In this document: in pieces, positions 41,041-50,013 of the stretch
Numbering within the stretch: the first letter of the stretch is position 1
Layout of the letters: each line of letters begins with the position of its first letter
Assembly: GCA_956465555.1 (NCBI GenBank)
Contig: OY101123.1
Span: 1,178,001-1,242,000 of the forward strand
DNA length: 64,000 nt
Direction: 5' to 3'
Origin: Nitzschia sp. pyKryTriq1
Lineage: Eukaryota > Bacillariophyta > Bacillariophyceae > Bacillariales > Bacillariaceae
Notes under the pieces: generated by a model
Seen by the model: only the letters and a program-made list of their open reading frames with translations
Database searches by the model: none
Told to the model about the DNA's origin: nothing
Program-made: the position numbers and the translations under genes

Positions 41041-42801
41041 ATGATGCCCGAAACGAACAACAACAACAACAACAACAGCAACAGCAACAATGACATTCAT
41101 GATGATAAGGATGTGACCATGATCGAGGCTGACGACGGCAACGACGACAACGATCAACCAAAAGGAGGTCCGATGGTGATAATTCTTTCACTGGTGGCAG
41201 CGGCTGCCTCCAAAGATGTGGAAAAATTCAGACAAATTCTTCGCGAGCATCCCGATGTCAATGCCTGGATGGATTTGTTGATTGCACGACTGCTACCAAC
41301 GACTAGTACTAGTAGTACTAGTAGCAATGAAGAAGCATCCTCTGCCATGATGATGACATCAACCCAACAACAACAACAACAACAACAACAAGCACTTTTG
41401 GTCGTTGGAACGCTGGCACAATTGGACCCCGAAACTTATTTGTTGCCCATTGCGAAATCGTTTGCGAGTCGCGTGGCAGAAATCACCCGGAAAATTCCGT
41501 CCACCCCGGTCGTCGTCTCGTCCGCCTTGTTGCAGGTTTGGATGCAACAATTGACACAAACTTCACAGGTGGCCGTTCATTCGTTGTTGCTAAAATCCTT
41601 GGTCCAAGCCATTCGAGTACAAGGTCCAGTCTTGGCACAACCAGCTATACAAGAACTAGTGAGTGTTTGGCAATTCCATTGGTCGTCGCTGCTGGCTGGA
41701 ACCAATAGAGAAACGTCCAGTATTGTATCGGTGCGATGTGCGGCAACGTTTGTGGAATGCATCGTGGCACTGGGCGATGTGGCACTCTCAGCAGGACAAT
41801 CGGTCGGAGCGACTGGCTTGTTGACGGCGATGCTGCAACATCACCAAGATCCTCTTCTGCAATTATCGATATTGGATTTGTTTCCCGAACATTTTCAATC
41901 CACCACTGAAATACAGGGCGCGACACGTGCCTGGTTGACGAGTCCAGAACTCGTCAAACCCATATTCGAAATGATGGAGGATCCCTTGTTGGAGGGTCCT
42001 GCATTGCAATGTGCCAGTTGGATCTCAACATTGGGAGGTGAATCATCTGATGATGCGGAAGCGTCGTCGTCATCTTCCGTGACAACGACGACAACAACCA
42101 CAACAAATAATCTTCGCACCCGTGTCTTGCAAAAAATTGAAGAAAACGGAGTCTTGTCGTCGGAAGCGGAACGACTCGCCGTGGTTCAGGCTTTGGCACA
42201 AATGTCCAAAAGTGCTCCGTCCGGTGTATTGGATGCCATTGTATTGAAAAACGAAACACTCCGATGTGCTTGGTGGGACATGTCACGTCTTTCGTCGCCC
42301 AAACTGCAAGCTGCCATTTTGAGTAGTGTCGCCCAAGTATTGACCTCGCTTGCTCCACAATCACAATCATCATTGCCGGCTTCTTCGCCGGAACATAGTG
42401 ATGATCTCAGTACCATCGGAATGAAATTATATTCCTTCTTGGCCCGAGACAACCAAGCTTCTACGACGAGTTCTACTGATTGGCTGTTTACCAAATACTC
42501 CAAAAGTCCCATTCCGGAACTCAGGATTGCTACGTACGCCGTTTGGTCGGCCGTAGCGGGTTTGGGAACCAATGGGGCGACAGTGCTTGCAACGTCCAGC
42601 AACCTTTGGCAACTCTTGTTGGAAGGAGGCCGGGAATCTACGTCCGATGCCCGCGCTGCCAAGTACGAAGTAATGGAAACGCTGTACAAGAATGCTCAAG
42701 GATTCCTGGCGACGGCACTACAAAACAAGTTGAAGAAATTACTGGACATGGGTCCTCATGGTGTTCAAGCCGTTCATCAATGGGACGTAGCACTGGAATA
42801 A
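41041..42801 (+). CDS. PSMD5: PSMD5/S5b-like 26S proteasome assembly chaperone
   Basis: A 586-residue single-exon protein made of HEAT/ARM-like helix pairs. The N-terminus starts at the ATG just after ATTATATT and holds an Asn run and an acidic stretch; a Gln run lies at about 110. The C-terminal half aligns by eye with human PSMD5: PIPELRIATYAVWSAVA against PFPELHCAALKVFTAIA, then AAKYEVMETL against DAKYELVKAL, then GPHGV against GPYYV. PSMD5 (yeast Hsm3 role) holds the Rpt1-Rpt2 ATPases during base assembly and limits 26S proteasome formation. The length fits (human 504) once the low-complexity insertions are removed. I see no frameshift. Confidence 0.78.
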   Translation: MMPETNNNNNNNSNSNNDIHDDKDVTMIEADDGNDDNDQPKGGPMVIILSLVAAAASKDVEKFRQILREHPDVNAWMDLLIARLLPTTSTSSTSSNEEASSAMMMTSTQQQQQQQQQALLVVGTLAQLDPETYLLPIAKSFASRVAEITRKIPSTPVVVSSALLQVWMQQLTQTSQVAVHSLLLKSLVQAIRVQGPVLAQPAIQELVSVWQFHWSSLLAGTNRETSSIVSVRCAATFVECIVALGDVALSAGQSVGATGLLTAMLQHHQDPLLQLSILDLFPEHFQSTTEIQGATRAWLTSPELVKPIFEMMEDPLLEGPALQCASWISTLGGESSDDAEASSSSSVTTTTTTTTNNLRTRVLQKIEENGVLSSEAERLAVVQALAQMSKSAPSGVLDAIVLKNETLRCAWWDMSRLSSPKLQAAILSSVAQVLTSLAPQSQSSLPASSPEHSDDLSTIGMKLYSFLARDNQASTTSSTDWLFTKYSKSPIPELRIATYAVWSAVAGLGTNGATVLATSSNLWQLLLEGGRESTSDARAAKYEVMETLYKNAQGFLATALQNKLKKLLDMGPHGVQAVHQWDVALE

Positions 42802-43500
42802 ACAACAACAACAACAACCAATACTACTACTACTACTTATATAGCCTAGAATAGAACATCAAGAACAACAACTATACGAGCTTTTTATTGTTTATACGTC
42901 TAGTATCGAACATACCGGTAGTACTCGCCAACTCCAGTTTCTAGAGTAGCAATGAGCAGGTTTGCGCTGCCGATCCCCGATCTTTTCATGTCATACTCGT
43001 ACGTTGTACTGTACTGAACGAGTACAAGCACCCGGCACAGTACTCATCATAGCCTGGTACCTGGTAGGCTACTGGTAGACTCTACTACTAGACTAGTAGA
43101 GAGTGCTTCGATACGGTGGTATTTGGTATTGCGATCGACGGTGTCGTTCAGTGGTTCGGTGATGATTCGTATTGGTCGATTATGTCTGCCAGTAGTACGA
43201 ACGTATGATAGTCATCCGCTTCCCCACTGCGCACCAGCCGCGTCCGCGTACAAATAAGCAAGTAACACGACTGCGCCGACGACGAAAAAGATTTTGGGCT
43301 TCGCCATTCCACAATCCCCGCGAAATCTAAACGATCTACAGTACTACTAGATCGAGACCTCAGCAAAAAGGAAAAGACATGCACTACCAGCTACCGTACA
43401 CTCGTACGAGTAAAACGCATAGGATCACTTCATAACTCGAGCAACGACACAACACACGAAGAGTCAACAAGAGACCCTAGTAACCTACCCTTCAATCACA
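42802..43500. other. Intergenic, 0.7 kb
   Basis: No gene. (CAA)n and (ACT)n runs at 42803-42835, and GTAC/CTGGTAC words at 43000-43080. Confidence 0.55.
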
Positions 43501-43956
43501 ATGTCGAATTTTGAAGAAAGAAAGAAATTTGCCAAGCACATCTCCGATCACTGGGGAAAATACATGACCGAGGCCGCTACCACCGGAAAGTTGGACAACT
43601 TCAAGAGTCTCTTTCATGAAAAAGAGGTATACGTCGTCCTCCAGGGCCAAGACGGGCAGGAGGCTGAGTTCATGATTGGCACGGACCCCAACACCTGCAT
43701 CATGACATGGGAAGATTTCTCTGAGCATGCTTTCGCTGACTTGAAGATCCAAGACTACAAGCTAACGCAGTCGTCCATGCTGGGGCTACTCGGCAACCGA
43801 ATGATTTTGGAAGCTGGCCGGATCAATAACGATGGTGAATGTTACCTCGCGGCAACATCCCTTATTGAATTCAACGACGAGGGAAAGATTGTTGGATTTG
43901 AAGCATTTTCCGACATCGATACCGACAGCGTGCTTGTAGCTGCAATCAAAGACTAA
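43501..43956 (+). CDS. SnoaL/NTF2-like fold protein, unknown function
   Basis: A 151-residue single-exon protein starting MSNFEERKKFAKHISDHWG. Length, the opening helices, a hydrophobic strand (VYVVLQG), a WEDFSEHAF helix and the paired terminal strands (YLAATSLIEF, GKIVGFEAFSD) fit the cone-shaped NTF2/SnoaL superfamily. The ATG follows ATCACA in a pyrimidine-poor leader. No catalytic dyad is evident, so it may be a ligand-binding protein or an enzyme of unknown substrate. It is soluble and has no targeting peptide. It could also be another small alpha+beta protein. Confidence 0.6.
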   Translation: MSNFEERKKFAKHISDHWGKYMTEAATTGKLDNFKSLFHEKEVYVVLQGQDGQEAEFMIGTDPNTCIMTWEDFSEHAFADLKIQDYKLTQSSMLGLLGNRMILEAGRINNDGECYLAATSLIEFNDEGKIVGFEAFSDIDTDSVLVAAIKD

Positions 43957-44838
43957 AGAGGCAGCCTTAGTTTTATGGCTTCTCATTTTCGATTGATTGA
44001 TTGATTCTTCATCCTGTTTCATTGAGGAAGTGTGTAGCGTTATGAACATTTGCAACGCATCTTTTTCAATAAATAGTCATTGTTTTATAATCGAATGTCT
44101 CCTACCCACGTCGTAGCATTTTATGGGAACTTTCTTCGTCTACTGTTTTCTAGTAGTAATACCTGCCGCACGGAGAGTGATAGTTAGTAGTTGAGCTATG
44201 AGTACTGTACAATAAAAGCTCTTTGTTTCCCAGTTTGCTTCCCGGTTAGCGTATTATAGAACTTCGGCTGACGAGGATGGAGAGGACGACAATCCATCCA
44301 CAGCTTGGATGGTATTACCTGGAAGACAATAACTTCTGCTGTATTTTTTGTTGCATGCAGGGTACAGTACTAAAAAGTTTCGCGCATTCGTATTAGTCAA
44401 TTCATTACGATTTTTGGATCTTTGCCTCTCGATCGATCTCGCGTTGCGTTCATTGTTTCGTGTTTCGTTTTCCCAGCCTACTGCGTATCTTGACTTTACC
44501 AGAGGTACCAGGTCTATATCTACTTGTACGGTAGAGTCGGACGTCATACTCGTAGACTACGAATACAGTCACCGCATCAGGGAAGACTTTTACCTTTGTC
44601 TTCATTCGAGACTGTACGTGGCATACTCTCGGTACAATTTTCATTGAGTCAATTTCAAATTGGAAGCCGTCACCCTACATGGGTTGACACGTATGGATAC
44701 GGTAGCATATTAGCAGCAGCAGCAGCAGGAGGAGGAGGACGTGACGTGACGGCGCGGGCAACACATGACATCGATCATCACAGCATAAGATTAAATATTG
44801 CCCTTCATCCATCACTGTGCTCCGATTGTCGAGCGTCA
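43957..44838. other. Intergenic, 0.88 kb
   Basis: No gene. (CAG)5 at 44713-44727 and paired TGACG half-sites (44742-44746 and 44747-44751) about 90 bases before the next start. Confidence 0.55.
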
Positions 44839-46696
44839 ATGTATTCCAACACGCTTCGTTCCACGAGGACCAGCAGGTTTCTTCCTTCTCAGTGGATGCA
44901 ACGATCATTCATGTACTACAGGGTGGTGGCGGTGGGCGGGAGAGAAAATTCTTTCACTTTCTCGTCTCGAAAGAGGACGTGCTCTATTTCCCGGAGTCAC
45001 AGCGAGCTGATTACGCCGACGGAGGCCGACGCGACCGAATTGTTCCATCGGATGAATTCTCGACCCGAAAGCATTATAACATCAACTTCTTCTAAGGATA
45101 CCAGCAAACTTGCCAAATACAATCAAGACTGGACTGTACGTTCAAAGATTGGTTCGATAATTGCTCGTCAAGTCAATCAATCCTACCAATGCTCATCATT
45201 CTTTTTCTTTTCTGCTGGCAATATTGTTCCATAACACATAACTAATGTGGTATATGATAGAAACAATACAAGGGGAATGCATCAATAGTGGTCCGACCTG
45301 AATCGACGGATGAAGTGTCGAGGGTGCTCCAATATTGCCATGAACGTCGCATCGGGGTAGTACCACAGGCAGGAAACACGGGTCTAGTGGGGGGTAGTGT
45401 TGGGCTTATTGACGGGTCGGAGAATGAAATCATCTTGAGTGTCGAACGGTTGAATCAAATTCATGGTTTGGATGTAAACAGTGGTATTCTACGGACCCAA
45501 GCAGGTTGTATTTTACAGGAACTTCAGAACTACGCGGCAATTCAGGATCATTTAGTCCCGGTGGACTTGGGCTCCAAAGGAACGTGCCAAATCGGTGGGA
45601 ACATTAGTACCAATGCGGGTGGATCCTATTACTATCGATACGGGAGTTTGCATGCGAATACTATGGGGCTCGAAGTAGTCCTACCGGATGGGACGATTTT
45701 GAATTTGGGGTACGATCCTTGTCATTTAAAAGACAACACGGGCTACGATCTGAAGCATTTATTCATCGGAGCCGAGGGGACCTTGGTAAATATGATTATG
45801 AGTATTATTGTGATTCATAATAGAAGTATCGAGATGAGTGAACGGGCGGTCTCACTTCTTGTTGTTGTTGTTGTTGTTGTTGTTGTGTTGCCGTCGAGAA
45901 GGGGGTCATTACTAATGTCGCGCTACTATGTCCACGGTTGCCCAGATCCAAATGTGCTGCCTTTCTGGCGTGTGCGACGTATGAGGAAGTGTATCATACC
46001 CTGGCCATGGCGAAATCTCGTCTGGGAGAAATTCTAGCTGCCTTTGAATTTATGGATCAGACCATTCTGGATCTGGTATTCGAAACCAATGGTGATCACC
46101 TATCCCTTCCATTTCCAATCATTCCTCCGTACTCCATATTGGTCGAGACACACGGTTCCAATGAGGAGCATGATCAAGAAAAGCTGCAAGACTTTGTCGA
46201 AACGGCCTTTGTGGAAGGACTGGTGCAGGATGGGGTCGTTGCTCAAAGTCTGAGTCAAGTCGATGATTTTTGGAAGATTCGGGAATCCTGTAATCCCACT
46301 GTTGCTGCCCAAGGCTATGTCTACAAGTACGACGTGTCTTTGGCCGTGACCGACTTCGAAGACTTTATATTGGAGGTCAAGGATGGACTCGCCAATGTCG
46401 AGGATGCTCTTTGCACCAATTGGGGCCACGTGATTGATGGGAATCTTCATCTCAATGTGGTTGTTCCTGGTCAGCGCGACAGGGATGAAGAATTGTATAA
46501 GCGCATGGAGGGGTTAATACTGAATATAATTTTGTCGAGAGGTGGATCTATTTCGGCTGAACACGGCCTCGGACAGTACAAGAACAAGCACATGACCAAG
46601 ATCAAGGACGCGTCTACTCTACAGACTATGCGACAAATCAAGATGCTCTTTGACCCCAATGGGATCATGAATCCGGGAAAGTATCTCCCGCCGTAG
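44839..46696 (+). CDS. D2HGDH: Mitochondrial D-2-hydroxyglutarate dehydrogenase
   Basis: Exons 44839-45135, 45261-45785 and 45902-46696 (introns of 125 and 116 bases, all phase 0) give 538 residues. The basic, Ser-rich N-terminus (MYSNTLRSTRTSRFLPSQW) is a mitochondrial presequence. Next is the FAD-binding (PCMH) domain with VVPQAGNTGLVGGS, GGNISTNAGGSYYYRYGSLH and GYDLKHLFIGAEGT. The FAD-linked C-terminal domain has GHVIDGNLHLNV, SAEHGLGQYKNKHM and FDPNGIMNPGKYLP. The exon 2/3 junction restores the expected GTLGVITNVALLCP. The enzyme oxidises D-2-hydroxyglutarate to 2-oxoglutarate and feeds electrons to ETF. D-lactate dehydrogenases are close relatives, but the overall match favours D2HGDH. 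The second intron carries a (GTT)n run. Confidence 0.88.
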
Positions 46697-46864
46697 TTGG
46701 TAGCAGAAAACGGAGGATTCTGTAGCTACACGAGAGGCGTTTGGCGAACTAGTAGAATACGAGAGAATGCTAGAAATATTCATTCCTTGTAACTTGTCAT
46801 CAGTAATACACATGAAACGCTATGGTCTCTATTCGTCGTTGCCGGCTACAAAGTTCAGCGAGTA

Positions 46865-48031
46865 CTATCGGCCCAATAAGTTATCCGCCGCCCCCACTAG
46901 TTCCTCGTCCGTCAAAGCACGGCTGGGACTTATATGTAGCACCCGGGCTTCCATCTTGGAGGTCGTCGGACAAAAGTAGACTCCCACCAAGACTCCAGCT
47001 AGCTGAAGTCGTTCGCCTTCGTAGCCAGGAATGGTCACGTTGACAAAACATTCGGCCGTGAGATGGGGCGTATCCCGTCCCAAGTCCAGAGTAACAGTGA
47101 TATCGTCCACAAAGCTAGCCGTACTGAAATGGGGTCGGACGAGACCAGCATCACATGTCAATGTTGAAATCACATCTCCAAAAATGCTCTGATTGGCTGC
47201 CCTCCAAAGGATATCGTGCTGGTCGGAGTGTGATCGGGCGTATTCCAAGATTTCTTCCGGTTCCGTTAATTTTTGCCCCTTGTCGGTAAAGACAGTATAT
47301 TTCATCCGAGGAAGCTCCTTGGTCAATGTGTACTCTTTCAGTTCCGGCCGGTTTTGATAGTAATCGACTAGGTCGGGACAAGAGGTCAATGTGGATTGAA
47401 TCAACAGATTGAGTTCGGGGACAAGCGAGGGATCTGCGAGGGTTTCTTGAAAATCCCGAATCTCTTGCATCTTGATTTGCTGTTCGTGGTGATGACTGCT
47501 ATCATGACTACTTGTACTGGTTGAAGATGAAGATTCTTCTTCCTCTTCGTACTGCCGCCGTGCCGCCACTTTCGAGGTCCAATCCCTGCTCGCTTGCCAG
47601 AAATCATAAAGATCCTGTTTCACTAGAGACTTTTGGACTCGAAAATCAGCTTTGACTTCTTGCAATTGTTCGCTCAAATCCTTTTTGACCGCTCGAAAAG
47701 CGTCCTTGGCGAAACGGCCCGTTCCGCTATAAGCTTTGCGTACTGCCCCCTTGGTACCGCCGTAGCCTCGCTGCAGATCGTCTTTTGCCATTTCAAAGTC
47801 CAATTCCAAGTCTTTCCATTGTTCTCGGACGTAATCTCTCAATGAAGGAGGCTGGTTGGTACTCTGTTCGGGTTCTGTCAACATGTCTGGTTCTGTTTGA
47901 TATTGGATAGAGTAGAATGGTGGAAAGAATGCTAATAGTTCTGCAGTGGTCAGTGGTGCCAAAAAAGGTGCAACGTTATCAATTGTTGTTCTGGGGGTCA
48001 CAAATAAAATCAAATCGTGGCCATCTTCCAT
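46865..48031 (-). CDS. Conserved protein with coiled helical middle, unknown function
   Basis: A 388-residue protein if read from the ATG at 48031; the ATG at 47884 (giving MLTEPEQ) is an alternative start. Residues 60-160 are helical and charged (DLELDFEMAKDDLQRGYGG and SEQLQEVKADFRVQKSLVKQDLYDFW), followed by an Asp/Glu/Ser/His low-complexity linker. The C-terminal 190 residues look folded: LVPELNLLIQS, CPDLVDYYQNRPELKEY, and beta-type strands ending GVLVGVYFCP and the C-terminal EELVGAADNLLGR. No family is recognised. The end is 168 bases from the converging D2HGDH gene. Confidence 0.6.
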   Translation of the reverse strand: MEDGHDLILFVTPRTTIDNVAPFLAPLTTAELLAFFPPFYSIQYQTEPDMLTEPEQSTNQPPSLRDYVREQWKDLELDFEMAKDDLQRGYGGTKGAVRKAYSGTGRFAKDAFRAVKKDLSEQLQEVKADFRVQKSLVKQDLYDFWQASRDWTSKVAARRQYEEEEESSSSTSTSSHDSSHHHEQQIKMQEIRDFQETLADPSLVPELNLLIQSTLTSCPDLVDYYQNRPELKEYTLTKELPRMKYTVFTDKGQKLTEPEEILEYARSHSDQHDILWRAANQSIFGDVISTLTCDAGLVRPHFSTASFVDDITVTLDLGRDTPHLTAECFVNVTIPGYEGERLQLAGVLVGVYFCPTTSKMEARVLHISPSRALTDEELVGAADNLLGR

Positions 48032-48664
48032 CTGCTCGTGGCTCGTGACGGCCGTCGACGAAGGGTATCCACGAAGGTGAACTCACGTCGAAACTCAGTA
48101 CAATTTCTACGGGCGTCGCAAGCACGACTGACGCCAATTTTGGCGGGAAACCCGGCGATCGACTCGAAGGACTCAATTGATGAACTTCAAGCTATCGCAA
48201 TGTTTACATAAACAACTTTTAACGATCATTCAAAAATAAGCATACCTGAAAATAATTTTATGGTAGCGCAACTTTTATCGTCTTGCACCGCATGAAGTCT
48301 GTTCTCCTGTCTTTTTATTTTTCGTCCGGGGCTATAATGAAGACTATGGTCGTACGAGTCGCGTAGACCGTGTGTATTGCGCACTACATCTACAGTATTG
48401 CCCGACGTAGTATGAAGTGAGTAGAATAGTATAAATAGAGAGAAGAAGACGAGTGCACTACGGTACTGGTATACTATACTACTACGGGTAGTAGACCTTT
48501 ATGTATGTAGAATCAGTACCAGGAGGGTCATGCACCGCTGTTGCAGGGCTCACTTATGAGATGCACCCCGTTGCACCCCCTGCACATCAACCAAAATTTA
48601 CTCCCACGACTGCCTGTGTCTCCTTTACAAGATTCATTGGACTAAACATAGTTGTATCGTGAGC

Positions 48665-48744
48665 ACCATACAATGCCTACATACGCACTGTATGGTATCC
48701 ACCATACAACGTATCGCAGTTGGCTGTATGGTTGGCACCATACA
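48665..48744. repeat. 36-bp periodic ACCATACA / TGTATGGT hairpin array
   Basis: The 8-base word ACCATACA at 48665, 48701 and 48737 alternates with its reverse complement TGTATGGT at 48689 and 48725. Start-to-start spacing is 24, 12, 24 and 12 bases. Two 36-base units plus a half unit; each unit can form a hairpin with 8-base arms. Confidence 0.9.
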
Positions 48745-48886
48745 TGATTAGGACCAGTGCCAAATGCACACGAGTCCTACCAGTCCAATTTACAAGCACC
48801 AGTCCTTTTCTTACTGTATCAGTAGGATCCGTGCCAGACCACTCTTTTTCACGAAACCACCTACGTACGTAGAATAAGCGTGGATG

Positions 48887-48976
48887 TAGTTTCGGGTTTC
48901 CGCGCGCAGATCACCGAAACGCCCAGCAGACTAGTTTCGGGTTTCCGCGCGCAGATCACCGAAACGCCCAGCAGAC
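48887..48976 (+). repeat. 45-bp tandem duplication
   Basis: The unit TAGTTTCGGGTTTCCGCGCG... occurs at 48887-48931 and 48932-48976, identical. Inside each unit GTTTCGG and CCGAAAC are inverted and can form a stem. Confidence 0.95.
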
Positions 48977-49088
48977 AGCAGCCCTGGCACGTGCAAAATA
49001 TTATGCAGGCATATGTAAATTATTTATCCTGCAACAGTGCTGGTGGGGTAGGAGTCCGGGGGGGGGGACAGATACTACAGTAGTAGAG

Positions 49089-49192
49089 TTGGGGTTGGGG
49101 TTGGGGTTTGGGGGTTGGGGTTGGGGGTTGGGGGTTTGGGGTTTGGGGTTGGGGGGGATTTGGGGTTGGGGGGTTGGGGTTGGGGATGGGGT
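49089..49192 (+). repeat. G-rich (TTGGGG-like) tract, G-quadruplex prone
   Basis: About 104 bases of runs of four to seven G separated by TT or TTT on the plus strand. It resembles a ciliate-type telomere repeat, but spacing is irregular. Diatom telomeres are TTAGGG, so this is not a normal telomere. A G10 run precedes it at about 49060. Confidence 0.9.
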
Positions 49193-49227
49193 TGATATTC
49201 GGAAGGTATGTGTATTCACCAGCATAT

Positions 49228-49643
49228 CATGCTACTGGTGTCCAAAAGTGATGCGGTTGCAAATGTGATGCCGTTTTTTCGCTGGGGGCGTAAAACCACA
49301 GGGGGTTTCCTGACCTGTACAATTATAGACCATCATTTGTTCTAATATGTCGGCTTGTATTTTTCGTTGATGCTACAGCGTTTGTACACTGCCATCTCCA
49401 GCCTTCCACCAAACTCCACTATTTTTGGTCCTGTGATCATGGGACAGTAGGCGTATAAATCCATCTTCACATAACGCTCTATGGACCTGTCTATATTCTC
49501 GAACAAGTCTTCCAGCGACACAATTGCTCTCAATGGTAGTCAGTTTGTGTTTTTGTACCAAAACGGCATCACTTTTTCTTTGCCATCTACGTAGAATCAG
49601 TACCGCGCGAAAAATGGCATCACTTTTGGACACCGGTAGCATG
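49228..49643. mobile_element. Non-autonomous DNA element with 27-bp terminal inverted repeats
   Basis: 49228-49254 and the reverse complement of 49617-49643 match at 26 of 27 bases (core GTGTCCAAAAGTGATGC). A second, inner inverted pair (GTGATGCCGTTTT at about 49265 and AAAACGGCATCAC at 49559) strengthens the symmetry. No transposase is coded, so it would be a MITE of about 416 bases; a target duplication is not clear. Superfamily unknown. Confidence 0.75.
49424..49579 (-). pseudogene. Possible captured eS25-like (winged-helix) gene fragment
   Basis: Inside the TIR element the minus strand reads KHKLTTIES, then GRL, then RALCEDGFIRLLSHDHRTK. The pattern K-L-T, V/A..RL, R..AL..DG.IR....H.R resembles the C-terminal winged helix of ribosomal protein eS25. 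The upstream part of the protein is absent and the C-terminal strand diverges. The likeness is weak and by eye only. Confidence 0.25.
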
Positions 49644-50013
49644 GGTACAGGTAGCCGTACCTACTGCACAACTACGCGACCACGGGATACGAACAGACAG
49701 TTATAAAGTCCAACATTGCTGCGACGAACATCGAAGAACAAAACGCCCTCTCTGGTTTCGGCCTGATTTTGATTTTTAGCCGGAGGAAGGCCTTTGAGGA
49801 TAAAATGCGACAGGGAGTTTCGTCGTTCCGCAGTCTTTTATCACGTTGTTTCGCTTCTCAGAGGAACGCGAACCCGAGGCTGCAAGGCTGTTCGCATAAA
49901 TAAAAGATCGGCCTTTATTGGCAATCGGCAACAACAACAACATACTAACAAAGTTGTCTCATAAAATCAATTTCAAGAAATCAAACAACAACAACAACAA
50001 CAACAAGAACAAC

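Larger units (their letters stand above)
48032..50013. other. 1.98-kb gene-free, repeat-rich region
   Basis: Between the divergent 46865-48031 gene and the reductase gene. Its parts are annotated separately: hairpin array, 45-base tandem repeat, G-rich tract and TIR element. Upstream of 48600 there is AT-rich DNA with GTAC words; 49700-50013 is leader DNA with an Asn-codon-like CAACAA run just before the start codon. Confidence 0.6.

Noticed and set aside
44524-44838. Longer N-terminus for D2HGDH
   Set aside because: The upstream open stretch starts with a non-ATG codon and has promoter-like Gly/Ala runs; the ATG at 44839 gives a proper mitochondrial presequence.
45786-46037. Frameshift in D2HGDH
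   Set aside because: GT-AG ends at 45786 and 45901 and the restored FAD-domain motif show an intron, so the gene is intact.
48665-48744. CRISPR array
   Set aside because: Only two and a half short units, palindromic word spacing of 12 and 24 bases, and no spacer-repeat pattern or cas genes; the host is a eukaryote.
49089-49192. Telomere
   Set aside because: Irregular TT(T)GGGG spacing and an internal position between unique sequences; diatom telomeres are TTAGGG.
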